From Pseudomonadales bacterium (GTDB lineage Bacteria; Pseudomonadota; Gammaproteobacteria; Pseudomonadales; Halieaceae), in NCBI GenBank assembly GCA_024234855.1, contig JACKNN010000003.1, positions 412,020 through 476,019 on the forward strand: a stretch of DNA of 64,000 bases, written 5' to 3'. The position numbers and the translations under genes were made by a program. Below, one piece after another: positions 54,564 to 63,825 of the stretch (positions are counted from its first letter, which is position 1; the number at the start of each line of letters is the position of its first letter). The notes beneath the pieces are model-generated. The model made no database searches and was not told where the DNA came from. It worked only from the letters and a program-made list of their open reading frames with translations.

Positions 54564-55262
54564 ATGGATACACCCGTCATAGTTGCGCTGGATTTTCCAT
54601 CGGCGGAGCCCGCGCTGGCACTGGTGGCCCGGCTGTCGCCGGCTTTGTGCCGGCTCAAGGTGGGCAAGGAGCTGTTTACCCGCAGCGGGCCGGCGCTGGT
54701 GCAAACCCTTCAGGAGAAGGGCTTCGAGGTATTTCTCGACCTGAAGTTCCACGATATTCCCAACACCGTCGCCGCCGCGGTGCGGGCGGCGGCTGAGCTG
54801 GGTGTCTGGATGGTCAATGTCCATGCCGGGGGCGGGCGCAGGATGATGGAGGCGGCCGTCGATGCTTTGCGAGGCCTGCCCCGCAAACCACTGCTGATAG
54901 GCGTCACTGTCCTCACCAGTATGACAGATGCGGATCTCGCCGAGCTCGGCTACCTCGACGGCGCCGCTGCCAGGGTGCAACGGCTGGCGGCCCTGGCGGC
55001 CGATTGCGGGCTGGATGGCGTGGTCTGCTCCGCCCTGGAGGCACAGGCCCTGCGCAAGGCCAGGGGCCAGGGCTTTCGCCTGGTCACCCCGGGTATTCGC
55101 CTGGCCGGCGATGAGGCTGGCGATCAGCGGCGCGTGGTGACACCGGCAGATGCCGTCGCCAACGGCGCCGATTACCTTGTCATCGGCCGCTCTATCACCG
55201 CTGCGGCAGATCCCCTGGCCGCGTTGCGGCGGGTTCACACCGAACTGGGCATGGCTGATTAA
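54564..55262 (+). CDS. pyrF: Orotidine 5'-phosphate decarboxylase
   Basis: 232 residues, TIM barrel: VIVALDFPS start and catalytic DLKFHDIPNTV. Starts MDTPVIVAL; ATG 54552 gives four more residues. Decarboxylates OMP to UMP. Conserved after lapB. Confidence 0.96.
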   Translation: MDTPVIVALDFPSAEPALALVARLSPALCRLKVGKELFTRSGPALVQTLQEKGFEVFLDLKFHDIPNTVAAAVRAAAELGVWMVNVHAGGGRRMMEAAVDALRGLPRKPLLIGVTVLTSMTDADLAELGYLDGAAARVQRLAALAADCGLDGVVCSALEAQALRKARGQGFRLVTPGIRLAGDEAGDQRRVVTPADAVANGADYLVIGRSITAAADPLAALRRVHTELGMAD

Positions 55263-55364
55263 GATCAAATTCGGGCGGGTACTGGCCGCGCGCCCCCACG
55301 CTGCTAGACTTCTCCACGGTACGGATGCCTGCACGGATGCAGCACGTCAAATGGAGATGACATC

Positions 55365-55745
55365 ATGACCTATTCATACTTGTTGGACAGTTATACCCGG
55401 CTCGCGGCAGTCGCCGGGCGCATTTTTTCCACCCGGCGGTTGCCTGCAGCCGTCGCCCTGGCAATGGCGCTCGCGCTGGTGTCGGGTGTACTGCCTGGCA
55501 CTACCAGCCCGGTTTATGCGCAGGACAAGGCGCCGCCAGCGGTGGCGGCAACAGTCAATATCAACACGGCGGATGCGGCGACCCTGGCCGCTGGTCTCAA
55601 GGGCGTGGGCGGTGCCCGGGCGCAGGAAATCGTGCGCTACCGCGAAGCCTACGGGCCTTTCAAGTCGGCTGATGAACTCACCGAAGTGAAAGGTATTGGC
55701 AAATCCACGCTCGATGACAATCGGGCGAGAATTACACTGGAATAA
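55365..55745 (+). CDS. ComEA-like helix-hairpin-helix protein, secreted
   Basis: 126 residues. Signal peptide (PAAVALAMALALVSGVLPG) and a C-terminal double HhH (about 65-126): VNINTADAATLAAGLKGVGGARAQEIVRYREAYGPF and TEVKGIGKSTLDDNRARI. ComEA proteins bind incoming DNA at the outer face of the inner membrane. It lies 100 bases after pyrF and is followed by a strong terminator. Confidence 0.9.
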   Translation: MTYSYLLDSYTRLAAVAGRIFSTRRLPAAVALAMALALVSGVLPGTTSPVYAQDKAPPAVAATVNINTADAATLAAGLKGVGGARAQEIVRYREAYGPFKSADELTEVKGIGKSTLDDNRARITLE

Positions 55746-55767
55746 GGCAGCCGCATCCGTATCATGA

Positions 55768-55793
55768 GGGGGCTTTTGCCCCCTTTTCTTTTT
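55768..55793 (+). terminator. Intrinsic terminator after the ComEA-like gene
   Basis: GGGGGC-TTTT-GCCCCC (55768-55783) followed by a T-rich tract TTTTCTTTTT (55784-55793), 22 bases after the stop. Confidence 0.92.
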
Positions 55794-55810
55794 GATAGTG
55801 ACCCGATCGC

Positions 55811-56752
55811 GTGAAAAGTCTTGTTAGTGGAGCGACCGGGTTTATCGGGCGCCACCTGTGCCAGCAGCTGCGCCGGCGTGGCGACGCCGTTATCGCGCTC
55901 AGCCGGAGCGGGGCGGTACTCGCGGACGGCACACCCACGCTCGCCCTGGACCTCGCCGGGGAAATGCCCGCGCGGGCCCTGTTCGAGGGTGTGGAGGTGG
56001 TGTATCACCTGGCCGGTATTGCCCACCAGAAGGCCCGGGCGGAGGCCTACCGGGCGCTGAATGAACTGGCGACGCTGCAACTGGCGCGGCAATCCGCTGC
56101 CGCCGGGGTAAAATGTTTCGTATTCCTCAGCAGTGTCAAGGCCATGGGCCCCGCAGCGGGCGACAGGGAGCGCACAGAGTCTGACTGCACCGCACCAACA
56201 GACCCCTACGGCTGGTCCAAGTGGAGCGCAGAAAATGCCCTGCTGGCGGAATTCGCCCACTCTTCCATGGCGGTCGTGATCCTGCGCCCCGCCCTGGTCT
56301 ATGGCCCGGCGGTAAAGGGCAACCTGGCCCTGCTGGCCAGGGCGGTCCGATTCGGCCTGCCGCGCCCGCCGCCGTGGGGCGCCCGCTCCATGGTGGCGCT
56401 GCCCGACCTGGTAGACCTGTTGTGTCTCGTCGCGGCGCGGGCCACGTCCGGAGTGCAGACCTGGATCGTCACTGACGGCGAGCATTACACCACCCGGTTT
56501 ATTTACGACCAGTTGCGCCTGGCAGCCGGTAAGGGCACCGCTCCCGGGTGGTTGCCGCGGTGGGGGTGGCGTCTTGCCGCCGCGCTGCTGGACCACGGCC
56601 GCGCCGCCCCGGGCGAGTCCACGTTCGACAAACTGTTCGGTACCGAGCTCTACAGTAACCGGGCGGTGTTGGCGGCGACCGATTGGCGCCCGCGAACCCG
56701 CCTGCAGGATGTGGCTACCGAGCTGATGGTCGCGCAGGCGGGCGTGCGGTGA
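55811..56752 (+). CDS. NAD-dependent epimerase/dehydratase for surface polysaccharide
   Basis: 313 residues with GTG start. Extended SDR: SGATGFIGRHL (NAD loop) and YGWSK. Matches the WbpV/GalE-like 4-epimerases or WbpK-type reductases that act beside WbpL in Pseudomonas O-antigen loci. It overlaps the following transferase (GTGA), so both are made together. Sugar substrate undetermined. Confidence 0.85.
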   Translation: MKSLVSGATGFIGRHLCQQLRRRGDAVIALSRSGAVLADGTPTLALDLAGEMPARALFEGVEVVYHLAGIAHQKARAEAYRALNELATLQLARQSAAAGVKCFVFLSSVKAMGPAAGDRERTESDCTAPTDPYGWSKWSAENALLAEFAHSSMAVVILRPALVYGPAVKGNLALLARAVRFGLPRPPPWGARSMVALPDLVDLLCLVAARATSGVQTWIVTDGEHYTTRFIYDQLRLAAGKGTAPGWLPRWGWRLAAALLDHGRAAPGESTFDKLFGTELYSNRAVLAATDWRPRTRLQDVATELMVAQAGVR

Positions 56753-57738
56753 TAGCGTCGTTGCTGGTCGCGCTGGTGGCGTCAATACTGTTTTGTGGCC
56801 TTTACCTGCGCCTGGCCAGGCGCTGGCAGATACTGGACAGGCCCAATGCGCGCAGTTCACATGTGCTGCCGACGCCCCATGGCGGCGGCGCGCCCATGCT
56901 GCTGGCTTTCAGCCTCGGCCTGTTGATCGCCTCGTACAGCTGCGCCCCGTGGTCGTCCGGCTACATTGTCATCGCTGTGGTGGCTCTTTTGCTGATGCTG
57001 TTGGGAGTCGCCGACGACCTCTGGTCCCTGCCGGCGTCCCTGCGCTTCGGGGTATACGGCCTCGTCTGCGCGGCCACTGCCGCGTATTTGCTGCCCGTGC
57101 CAGTTGCCCGGGACAGCGCGCTGCTGCACCCTGCAATGGTGTTGGTGGTGGCGCTGGCCATGCTGTGGCTGGTGAACCTGTACAATTTTATGGACGGTAT
57201 CGACGGCATCGCCGCCGGCCAGTGCCTGTTGGCCTGTGGCGCGGCGGCCCTGTTGTCCTGGCGTAACGGCGCCGCTGATTATGCGCTGTTTTGCCTGTTG
57301 CTGGGCGCCAGCCAGCTCGGCTTCCTGGTATGGAACTGGCCACCGGCGCGCCTGTTCATGGGCGATGCGGGCAGTATTCCAACGGGCTTCCTGCTGGCTG
57401 GCCTGGCGGTGGTCGGGGTGGTGGATGATCGACTGGGGCTGCCCGCCTGGCTGGTGCTGCTGGCGATCTTCATTGTTGATGCGAGCTGGACCCTGCTCTG
57501 GCGGGTGGTCACCGGCCAGCCTTTCACGCGGCCCCACCGGCTGCACGCCTACCAGCGCCTGAGCAGCCACTGGAGCTCCCATCTGCGGGTGGACCTGTTG
57601 TGCGGCGGGATATTTTGCGGCTGGTTGCTGCCGCTGGCCTGGCTGGCGGAAGTTCATCCCAACTACGGATTTTTATTGGTAATTTTGGCATATCTTCCAC
57701 TGCTGCTGGTCATGGCGAAAACAAGGCCTGTAGCGTAA
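56749..57738 (+). CDS. WecA/WbpL-like glycosyl-1-phosphate transferase
   Basis: 329 residues with GTG start overlapping the previous stop. About ten membrane helices; catalytic cytoplasmic loops are LGVADDLWSL, YNFMDGIDGIAAG and RLFMGDAGSIPTGF, plus the HRLHAYQRL loop. It links a sugar 1-phosphate to undecaprenyl phosphate and so starts surface polysaccharide or O-antigen synthesis. Confidence 0.92.
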   Translation: MIASLLVALVASILFCGLYLRLARRWQILDRPNARSSHVLPTPHGGGAPMLLAFSLGLLIASYSCAPWSSGYIVIAVVALLLMLLGVADDLWSLPASLRFGVYGLVCAATAAYLLPVPVARDSALLHPAMVLVVALAMLWLVNLYNFMDGIDGIAAGQCLLACGAAALLSWRNGAADYALFCLLLGASQLGFLVWNWPPARLFMGDAGSIPTGFLLAGLAVVGVVDDRLGLPAWLVLLAIFIVDASWTLLWRVVTGQPFTRPHRLHAYQRLSSHWSSHLRVDLLCGGIFCGWLLPLAWLAEVHPNYGFLLVILAYLPLLLVMAKTRPVA

Positions 57739-57815
57739 AATTGTCGCCTCTCGGGCGTTGCAATTATCATTCACCGGTTGCGCCCACGACAGCAATCAGG
57801 GATATCGGAGGCGGC

Positions 57816-59843
57816 TTGCTGAATCGTGTTGGCAGATACACGTCGAGATCCATTGCCGGCCTCGCCGCAAGTTTGCGCGATGGCCTCGAAAAGTTGATCC
57901 AGCTACCCCGTAATATCAAGCAGGCCTGTTTACTCGGCCTGGATATGGTTTTCGTGGGCTCAGCCATGTGGCTGGCTGTCGCTATACGCTACGGCCACAC
58001 CCACTTCAAGCTCGGCTCGGTCGAGTACGCCTGCGCCGCGGTCACCGTGGTACTCAGCGCAATCGTGTTCCTGCGGCTCGGCCTGTACCGCGCGGTCATC
58101 CGCTTCATGGGGCAGCAGGCCATCTGGGCGGTGCTGACCGCTGTCAGCTACTCCACCATGATTCTCGGCGCCACCGTGTTTTTCAGCCAGGCGGGCGTGC
58201 CGCGCTCCATGCCGTTCATCTACTTTGCCCTGGCGCTGCTGGGGATAGGCGGTACCCGCCTGTCGGTGCGCGCCTATTACCAGGCCAAGCTGCGCTCCCT
58301 GTCGGAAAACGTGATTATCTATGGTGCCGGTGAATCCGGCCGCCAGTTGTTGACGGCCCTGCACCAGGGTGATCAATACCGGGTAGTGGTGTTCGTCGAC
58401 GACGACAGCAACCTGCAGCACTCAGTTATCAACGGCCTGCAGGTGGCGCGGCCGGAGGAACTGGAACAGTTGGTGGCCCAGCACGACATCACCCAGGTGT
58501 TGCTGGCTATTCCCTCCGCGTCGCCGGAGCGCCGCAAGGAAATTATCAATTCCCTGGTGGGCCTGCCCGTCTACGTGCGTACGGTGCCCAGGATCAATGA
58601 ACTGGTGTCGGGGCGCGCCAGCGTCAACCAGATACAGGACATCAGCCTCGATGACCTGCTCGGCCGGGATGCGGTACCGCCTCATCCCGAGCTGATCGAT
58701 CGTTGTATCACCGACAAGGTGGTCATGGTGACGGGGGCGGGGGGCTCCATCGGCTCCGAATTATGCCGGCAGATCCTGTTGTCCGGCCCGCGTGAACTGG
58801 TGCTGCTGGATAACTCTGAATACGCCCTCTACAACATAGAGCGCGAGCTGCGTGACCTGATGACCAGCTCCGGCCGGCCGGTGGAACTGGTGGCATTGCT
58901 CGGGTCCGTACAGGACCAGCGGCGCCTGGAAAGCATCTATCGTACCTTCAGTGTGCAGTCGGTGTATCACGCCGCCGCCTACAAGCACGTCCCCATGGTG
59001 GAGCACAATATTGCCGAGGGCGTCGCCAATAACGTTTTCGGCACCTGGTATGCCGCCGAGGCGGCCCGCAAGGCCAGCGTGGAGACGTTCGTGCTGGTGT
59101 CCACTGACAAGGCGGTGCGCCCGACCAATATCATGGGCGCCTCCAAGCGTTTTGCCGAGATGATATTGCAGGGGCTGGCCCAGCAGGAAACCACAACCCG
59201 CTTCTGCATGGTGCGGTTTGGCAATGTGCTGGGCTCATCGGGCTCGGTGGTGCCGCTGTTTCGCGAGCAAATCGCCAACGGCGGTCCGGTGACTGTTACC
59301 CACCCGGAAGTATCGCGCTATTTCATGAGCATAGCCGAGGCTGCGCAACTGGTGCTGCAGGCCAGCGCCATGGGCACCGGTGGCGATGTATTCGTCCTCG
59401 ATATGGGCGAGCCGGTCCGGATCGTTGACCTGGCGCGGCGCATGATACGCCTGAGCGGCTATGAGATGGACCACGACACCCACGTGGGCGAGCACATCGA
59501 TATCGAGTTTATCGGCCTGCGCCCCGGTGAAAAACTGCACGAGGAACTGCTGCTGGGCAGTAGCGTCACCGGCACCGGGCACCCGATGATCATGCGGGCT
59601 GAGGAGGAGTGCCTGTCCTATAACAGAATGCATAAATTGCTGCAGGAGCTGATGCGTTACTGTGACGCGATGGACTGCGTGGGGATCACCTCGGTATTGA
59701 ATACCGCGGTCAGCGGCTTCGGCGACCACCGCGTGCGCTACGACCATCTCTGGAAAAAGCAGGGTACCCTGCTGCTGCAGTCCAAGGCCGCCGCGCCCGC
59801 CGCCGCTTCCAACGTCAAGGAACTGTTCCCCGATAAACCCTGA
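57816..59843 (+). CDS. WbpM-like NDP-sugar 4,6-dehydratase (membrane anchored)
   Basis: 675 residues from TTG 57816 (GGAGG four bases before). Four membrane helices (about 36-165), a CoA-binding-like Rossmann domain with GAGESGRQLL (about 170), and the catalytic extended SDR with GAGGSIGSELCRQ (about 310), STDKAV and MGASKR, where Met replaces the usual catalytic Tyr as in WbpM. Makes 4-keto-6-deoxy sugars (e.g. route to QuiNAc or FucNAc). The frame continues 72 codons upstream over the wbpL-like gene but carries no domain there. Confidence 0.92.
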   Translation: MLNRVGRYTSRSIAGLAASLRDGLEKLIQLPRNIKQACLLGLDMVFVGSAMWLAVAIRYGHTHFKLGSVEYACAAVTVVLSAIVFLRLGLYRAVIRFMGQQAIWAVLTAVSYSTMILGATVFFSQAGVPRSMPFIYFALALLGIGGTRLSVRAYYQAKLRSLSENVIIYGAGESGRQLLTALHQGDQYRVVVFVDDDSNLQHSVINGLQVARPEELEQLVAQHDITQVLLAIPSASPERRKEIINSLVGLPVYVRTVPRINELVSGRASVNQIQDISLDDLLGRDAVPPHPELIDRCITDKVVMVTGAGGSIGSELCRQILLSGPRELVLLDNSEYALYNIERELRDLMTSSGRPVELVALLGSVQDQRRLESIYRTFSVQSVYHAAAYKHVPMVEHNIAEGVANNVFGTWYAAEAARKASVETFVLVSTDKAVRPTNIMGASKRFAEMILQGLAQQETTTRFCMVRFGNVLGSSGSVVPLFREQIANGGPVTVTHPEVSRYFMSIAEAAQLVLQASAMGTGGDVFVLDMGEPVRIVDLARRMIRLSGYEMDHDTHVGEHIDIEFIGLRPGEKLHEELLLGSSVTGTGHPMIMRAEEECLSYNRMHKLLQELMRYCDAMDCVGITSVLNTAVSGFGDHRVRYDHLWKKQGTLLLQSKAAAPAAASNVKELFPDKP

Positions 59844-59893
59844 GCCGGGCCGGTCCACCACCGCCCCAAACCGACTTTAGCCAAGGAACCCAC

Positions 59894-60859
59894 ATGACTC
59901 ATTTCGACGTCTTTAATGGTGATGCAGACGGCCTTTGCGCACTGACACAGTTGCGCAATGCCGAACCCCGTGAAGCTGAACTGGTGACAGGCGTAAAGCG
60001 CGATATCAAGCTGCTTGACCAGGTGAATGCCGTTGCCGGTTCCAGGGTCACCGTGCTGGACGTGTCCCTGGACTCCAACCGGGCGGGCCTGGAGCGGGTG
60101 CTTGCCGCGGGCGCGGAAGTGTTCTACTGCGATCACCACTTCGCCGGCGACATTCCGCACAATGAGCGCCTGCAGGCCGTGATCAATACCGCGCCCGACG
60201 TCTGCACCAGCATCCTGGTCAATGAACACCTGCGTGGCGCTTTTCGCGAGTGGGCCGTGGTTGGCGCCTTTGGCGATAACCTGCAGGACAGTGCGAGGCG
60301 GATCGCCCGGCCGCTGGCGCTGGATGAGGCCCGACTGCAGCGGCTGGAAAACCTCGGTATCTATATCAACTACAACGGTTATGGTTCCCGCCTGGAGGAC
60401 CTGCACTTTGCCCCGGCCGAGTTGTTCCGACTGATCAGCCCGTATGCCAGCCCCTTCGAATTTATGCAGGACGGCGGCGCGCATTTCGACAAGCTGGAGC
60501 AGGGCTACCAACAGGATATGGCCACAGCCGAATCACTGGCACCCGAATACAAGGACTCCGCCGTGGCGGTGTTCATGATGCCCGATGAGCCCTGGGCGCG
60601 GCGGGTCAGCGGCGTCTACAGCAACGACCTTGCCAATAACGACCCCGATCGCGCCCACGCGGTGCTGACCGCCAAGGCCAGTGGCTGCTACCTGGTCTCG
60701 GTGCGGGCTCCCCTTAACAACAAGACCGGTGCCGACGAGCTGTGCATGAAGTTCCCCACCGGGGGTGGGCGCAAGGCCGCCGCCGGTGTCAACGACCTGC
60801 CGGGGGACATGTTGCGAGAGTTTATCGATACCTTCGCGGCGTTCTACGCCCGCGGCTGA
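59894..60859 (+). CDS. DHH-family phosphoesterase
   Basis: 321 residues. Metal motifs FNGDADGLCAL, VLDVSLDSN and YCDHHFAGD are the DHH signatures; C-terminal DHHA1 part with GGGRKAAAGV. Substrates of relatives are cyclic dinucleotides, oligonucleotides or nucleotide phosphates; which applies is unclear. AAGGAACC lies 6 bases upstream of the ATG. It lies between the polysaccharide genes and a LysR regulator on the same strand. Confidence 0.87.
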   Translation: MTHFDVFNGDADGLCALTQLRNAEPREAELVTGVKRDIKLLDQVNAVAGSRVTVLDVSLDSNRAGLERVLAAGAEVFYCDHHFAGDIPHNERLQAVINTAPDVCTSILVNEHLRGAFREWAVVGAFGDNLQDSARRIARPLALDEARLQRLENLGIYINYNGYGSRLEDLHFAPAELFRLISPYASPFEFMQDGGAHFDKLEQGYQQDMATAESLAPEYKDSAVAVFMMPDEPWARRVSGVYSNDLANNDPDRAHAVLTAKASGCYLVSVRAPLNNKTGADELCMKFPTGGGRKAAAGVNDLPGDMLREFIDTFAAFYARG

Positions 60860-60916
60860 CGATGGGGTCGGTTATGATCCAGGCCTGTCCCGGCATAGTT
60901 CTCGGGAGGCACTGCT

Positions 60917-61801
60917 TTGGATTGGGATGACCTGAAAGTATTTCTCGCCATCAGCCGCAAGGGCTCGGCGCGCGGGGCTGCCCAGGAACTGGGCGTCAGC
61001 AATTCCACCGTCACCCGGCGCCTGGACGACATGGAGCACAAGCTGCAGGCGCACCTGTTCGACCGCACGCCCGACGGCTACCGCATGACCGCAGTCGGGG
61101 AGCAGGTACTACCCACCGCCGAGCACGTGGAGGAACTGGTGCTGGGGATCGAACGCAAGATCACCGGCGGTGACCAGGAGTTGCAGGGCAGCATCCGGTT
61201 GACGCTGCCGCCGGCCGGTCGCCTGGGTTTTCTGGTCACCCGCCTGGCCAGGTTCGCGCAGCAATATCCCGGCATCGACCTGGAACTCACCTCGAGTTTT
61301 GACACCGCGGACCTCAGTCGGCGTGAGGCGGATATCGCGGTTCGGGTGATGCCGGCAAATGTCCATCCGCCGGAGTATCTCATCGGCCGCCACCTGGCGC
61401 AGGTAACCGCGTCCGCGTACGTGCACAAATCCCTGCTCAATCCCGCCGCGCCGGACGATGTCTCCCACCTGACCTGGATAGGCAAGCGTTCCGTCGACCA
61501 GAGAGAAGAGTGGCTGGCCTCGACCGATTACCCCCGGCTGCCTGTTCGGCATGCCATCGTGGATTTCAACCTGTTGGGCGATGCGGTGCGCAACAAGATG
61601 GGCATGGCATTCATGCCCTGCTTCATGGCGTATAACGACAGCGATATTGTGCGGGTGCCCGGCGCCGCGGTGGTCCATCAATCGGACATGTGGGTGCTGA
61701 CCCACAAGGACCTGCGCCTGAGCGCAAGGATGCGCGTATTGCGGGAGGTGATCGCGGAGGAGTTCGGCAAGGTTCGCCGGCAGTTGGACAGCCGGCTCTG
61801 A
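60917..61801 (+). CDS. LysR-family transcriptional regulator
   Basis: 294 residues with TTG start (GGGAGG nearby). N-terminal winged HTH (1-60: MDWDDLKVFLAISRKGSARGAAQELGVSNSTVTRRL) and type 2 periplasmic-binding-like ligand domain (about 90-290). The target gene is not obvious; the convergent DUF6524 gene ends one base away and an iron alcohol dehydrogenase lies beyond. Confidence 0.92.
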   Translation: MDWDDLKVFLAISRKGSARGAAQELGVSNSTVTRRLDDMEHKLQAHLFDRTPDGYRMTAVGEQVLPTAEHVEELVLGIERKITGGDQELQGSIRLTLPPAGRLGFLVTRLARFAQQYPGIDLELTSSFDTADLSRREADIAVRVMPANVHPPEYLIGRHLAQVTASAYVHKSLLNPAAPDDVSHLTWIGKRSVDQREEWLASTDYPRLPVRHAIVDFNLLGDAVRNKMGMAFMPCFMAYNDSDIVRVPGAAVVHQSDMWVLTHKDLRLSARMRVLREVIAEEFGKVRRQLDSRL

Positions 61802-62218
61802 TCAGTCGTCCTTTTCGTCTACATCGAATTGACCGGACAAACGCCGCCTGATATGTGACCAGGACATACCCACCGCGAGAATCAGTGAGAGTATGATCAG
61901 TACAACCCAGGCGATAGTCCCCTCCGACTCCAGGCTGAGCCAGCCCTGGTCTACCATCAGCCAGACGACGCAGCCGAACAGGGCGGCTTCCAGCGTAATG
62001 CCCAGCCAGCCCATACTCATGAAAGTGGCACGAATGAATATGATCCAGCAGATTAAAAGGACCAGCCCCGCGATGGCGACGATCGGCCCGAAGGTTGTGC
62101 TCTCGGCGGTGGCCCAGGTGAAATAGCACCACTGGGTGGGATTATACGTCCCGAGCACCAGCGCCAGTGCGAAAATCCAGCGGCCCAGGAAGCTGCCTGC
62201 GTTGAACTCTGTTGCCAT
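61802..62218 (-). CDS. DUF6524 family inner-membrane protein
   Basis: 138 residues, four transmembrane helices (about 11-30, 42-62, 72-90, 102-118) and a charged C-terminus (DVDEKDD). Starts FNAGSFLGRWIFALALVLGTYNPT. Function unknown. Its stop is immediately adjacent to that of the LysR gene. Preceded on the same strand by the iron alcohol dehydrogenase, 78 bases away. Confidence 0.75.
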   Translation of the reverse strand: MATEFNAGSFLGRWIFALALVLGTYNPTQWCYFTWATAESTTFGPIVAIAGLVLLICWIIFIRATFMSMGWLGITLEAALFGCVVWLMVDQGWLSLESEGTIAWVVLIILSLILAVGMSWSHIRRRLSGQFDVDEKDD

Positions 62219-62296
62219 CTGTCCGGTTCCTCTTTTATTGATTCTTGTGCCCGATACACCACAAGGTTGCGTGCGGGATAAACGGTAGCGCGATAA

Positions 62297-63496
62297 TCAG
62301 GCCGCGCGCAAGCCGTTGACGATGGTCGTCAGCTCCGCCTCGGACATATAGCGCGGTACGGGATAAAGTGAGCCCGCCTCCGCAATCGCCTCGTCGACGA
62401 TGCCCGGGATATCGCCGGCTTTCAAATCCTTTGGCTGCAGCGGCAGGTTCATCTCGCGGCGCATATCGACGATGGCCTGGATAAACTTGCCCGCCATCGC
62501 CGCGGCACTGTCGCCCTGCTGGCCGATCCCCGCGACGGCGGCGAGGTCTGCCAGTCGCTGGTGCACACAGTCGCCATAGGCTGCCAGTACCTCCGGTAAT
62601 ACCATGGCATTGGCATTACCGTGGGGTGTGCCGCAGACCCTGCCCAACTGGTGGGCGATGCCGTGCACATAGCCCACGGACGTCTTGGTGAAGGCCGCGC
62701 CGGCATAGAACGCCGCCAGCGCCATGCCGTCCCGCGCCTCCAGGTCGCCGCCGGTATTGAACGCCCGCACCTGGTATTTGAAGATCAGCCGCACCGCCGC
62801 TCTCGCGTGTTCCTCGGTAGCGGCCGAGGAGGCCTTCGAGAGGTAGGACTCGACCGCATGGGTGAGCGCGTCCATGCCGGTCGCCGCGGTAATTCCCGGG
62901 GGCATGCCCTTCATGATTTCGGCGTCCAGCGCGATATACCCGGGAATCATCTTGCTGTCGACGATGGGGATCTTGCGGTGGGATACGGGGTCGGTGATAA
63001 CCGCCGCCAGCGTGATCTCCGACCCGGTGCCGGCAGTAGTGGGTATAGCGAACAGGGGGAGTCCGGGATGCTTGCATTTCTGGATGCCATCAAAGCTTTC
63101 CAGGGTGCCCGGGTTGGTGTGCAGCATGGCCATCATCTTGGCCGCGTCCAGCACCGAGCCGCCACCCACGGCGATTACCGCCTGGCAGCGTTCGGTGCGG
63201 ATTGCAGCCTCACCTTCCTGTACCTTGTCAAAAGAGGGATCCGGCAGGATGCCGTCGTAGATAGCAAATTCGACGCCGTTTTTACTCAGGGTCGCCTTGA
63301 TGCCATCGAGGATGCCCGAGCTGCCGAGAAAATTGTCAGTGGCGATCAAAACCTTGCTGTATCCCAGCACGGCCACCTGTTCGCAAAGTGTCAGCGCTGA
63401 ATTCACACCCTTGAACACGACCGGTGGATTGCGCGGCAACAGGCGCATCAGCCAGGTGACAACGACAGCTCTGAGTTTGAAGTACAGTATTTTCAT
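62297..63496 (-). CDS. Iron-containing alcohol dehydrogenase
   Basis: 399 residues, Fe-ADH/GldA-like fold: NAD loop GGGSVLDAAK, GTGSE, then the metal ligands in MDALTHAVESY and VHGIAHQLGRV ... TPHGNANA. The N-terminal 30 residues are hydrophobic but not a clear signal. GGAG lies 8 bases before the ATG. Oxidises or reduces an unidentified alcohol or aldehyde. Confidence 0.92.
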   Translation of the reverse strand: MKILYFKLRAVVVTWLMRLLPRNPPVVFKGVNSALTLCEQVAVLGYSKVLIATDNFLGSSGILDGIKATLSKNGVEFAIYDGILPDPSFDKVQEGEAAIRTERCQAVIAVGGGSVLDAAKMMAMLHTNPGTLESFDGIQKCKHPGLPLFAIPTTAGTGSEITLAAVITDPVSHRKIPIVDSKMIPGYIALDAEIMKGMPPGITAATGMDALTHAVESYLSKASSAATEEHARAAVRLIFKYQVRAFNTGGDLEARDGMALAAFYAGAAFTKTSVGYVHGIAHQLGRVCGTPHGNANAMVLPEVLAAYGDCVHQRLADLAAVAGIGQQGDSAAAMAGKFIQAIVDMRREMNLPLQPKDLKAGDIPGIVDEAIAEAGSLYPVPRYMSEAELTTIVNGLRAA

Positions 63497-63825
63497 AGTG
63501 ATGCTCCGGGGGTGTTGTTGGCGTGGGTGTTAATAGTAGGTGAGCGTGGGCAATCCGGCTATCTTCCGGGGTAATTTTGCCTGCAGGCGAATCGGGGCGG
63601 AGCCCGGGGCCGACTTCGCGCTGTCCGGGCCGCGGAATGTGGAGCGGGTGAGGGGAACAATCCCAAGCATCCAACCCGTTGATTGACAACTGGATTTTCC
63701 CATTCACCGCACGGGAAAAGACCACATATTGTACCAGTCAATCGTGCTCGTCAACGCATTGCTTCCGTCGCCGTCTGGGGACGATCAGCAACAGCCACCA
63801 AAGCTCAGGTTCTGGCGGCTCGCGT
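63497..63825. other. Intergenic region between the iron ADH gene and a LysR tail
   Basis: 329 bases without a supported gene. Contains a perfect 10-base palindrome GCCTGCAGGC (63579-63588), and on the minus strand a weak promoter candidate: TTGACG (63754-63749), 17-base spacer, CAATAT (63731-63726). Short open frames here show no family pattern. Confidence 0.4.

Noticed and set aside
63559..63741. A 60-codon minus-strand frame upstream of the iron alcohol dehydrogenase
   Set aside because: No family motif and no ribosome site.
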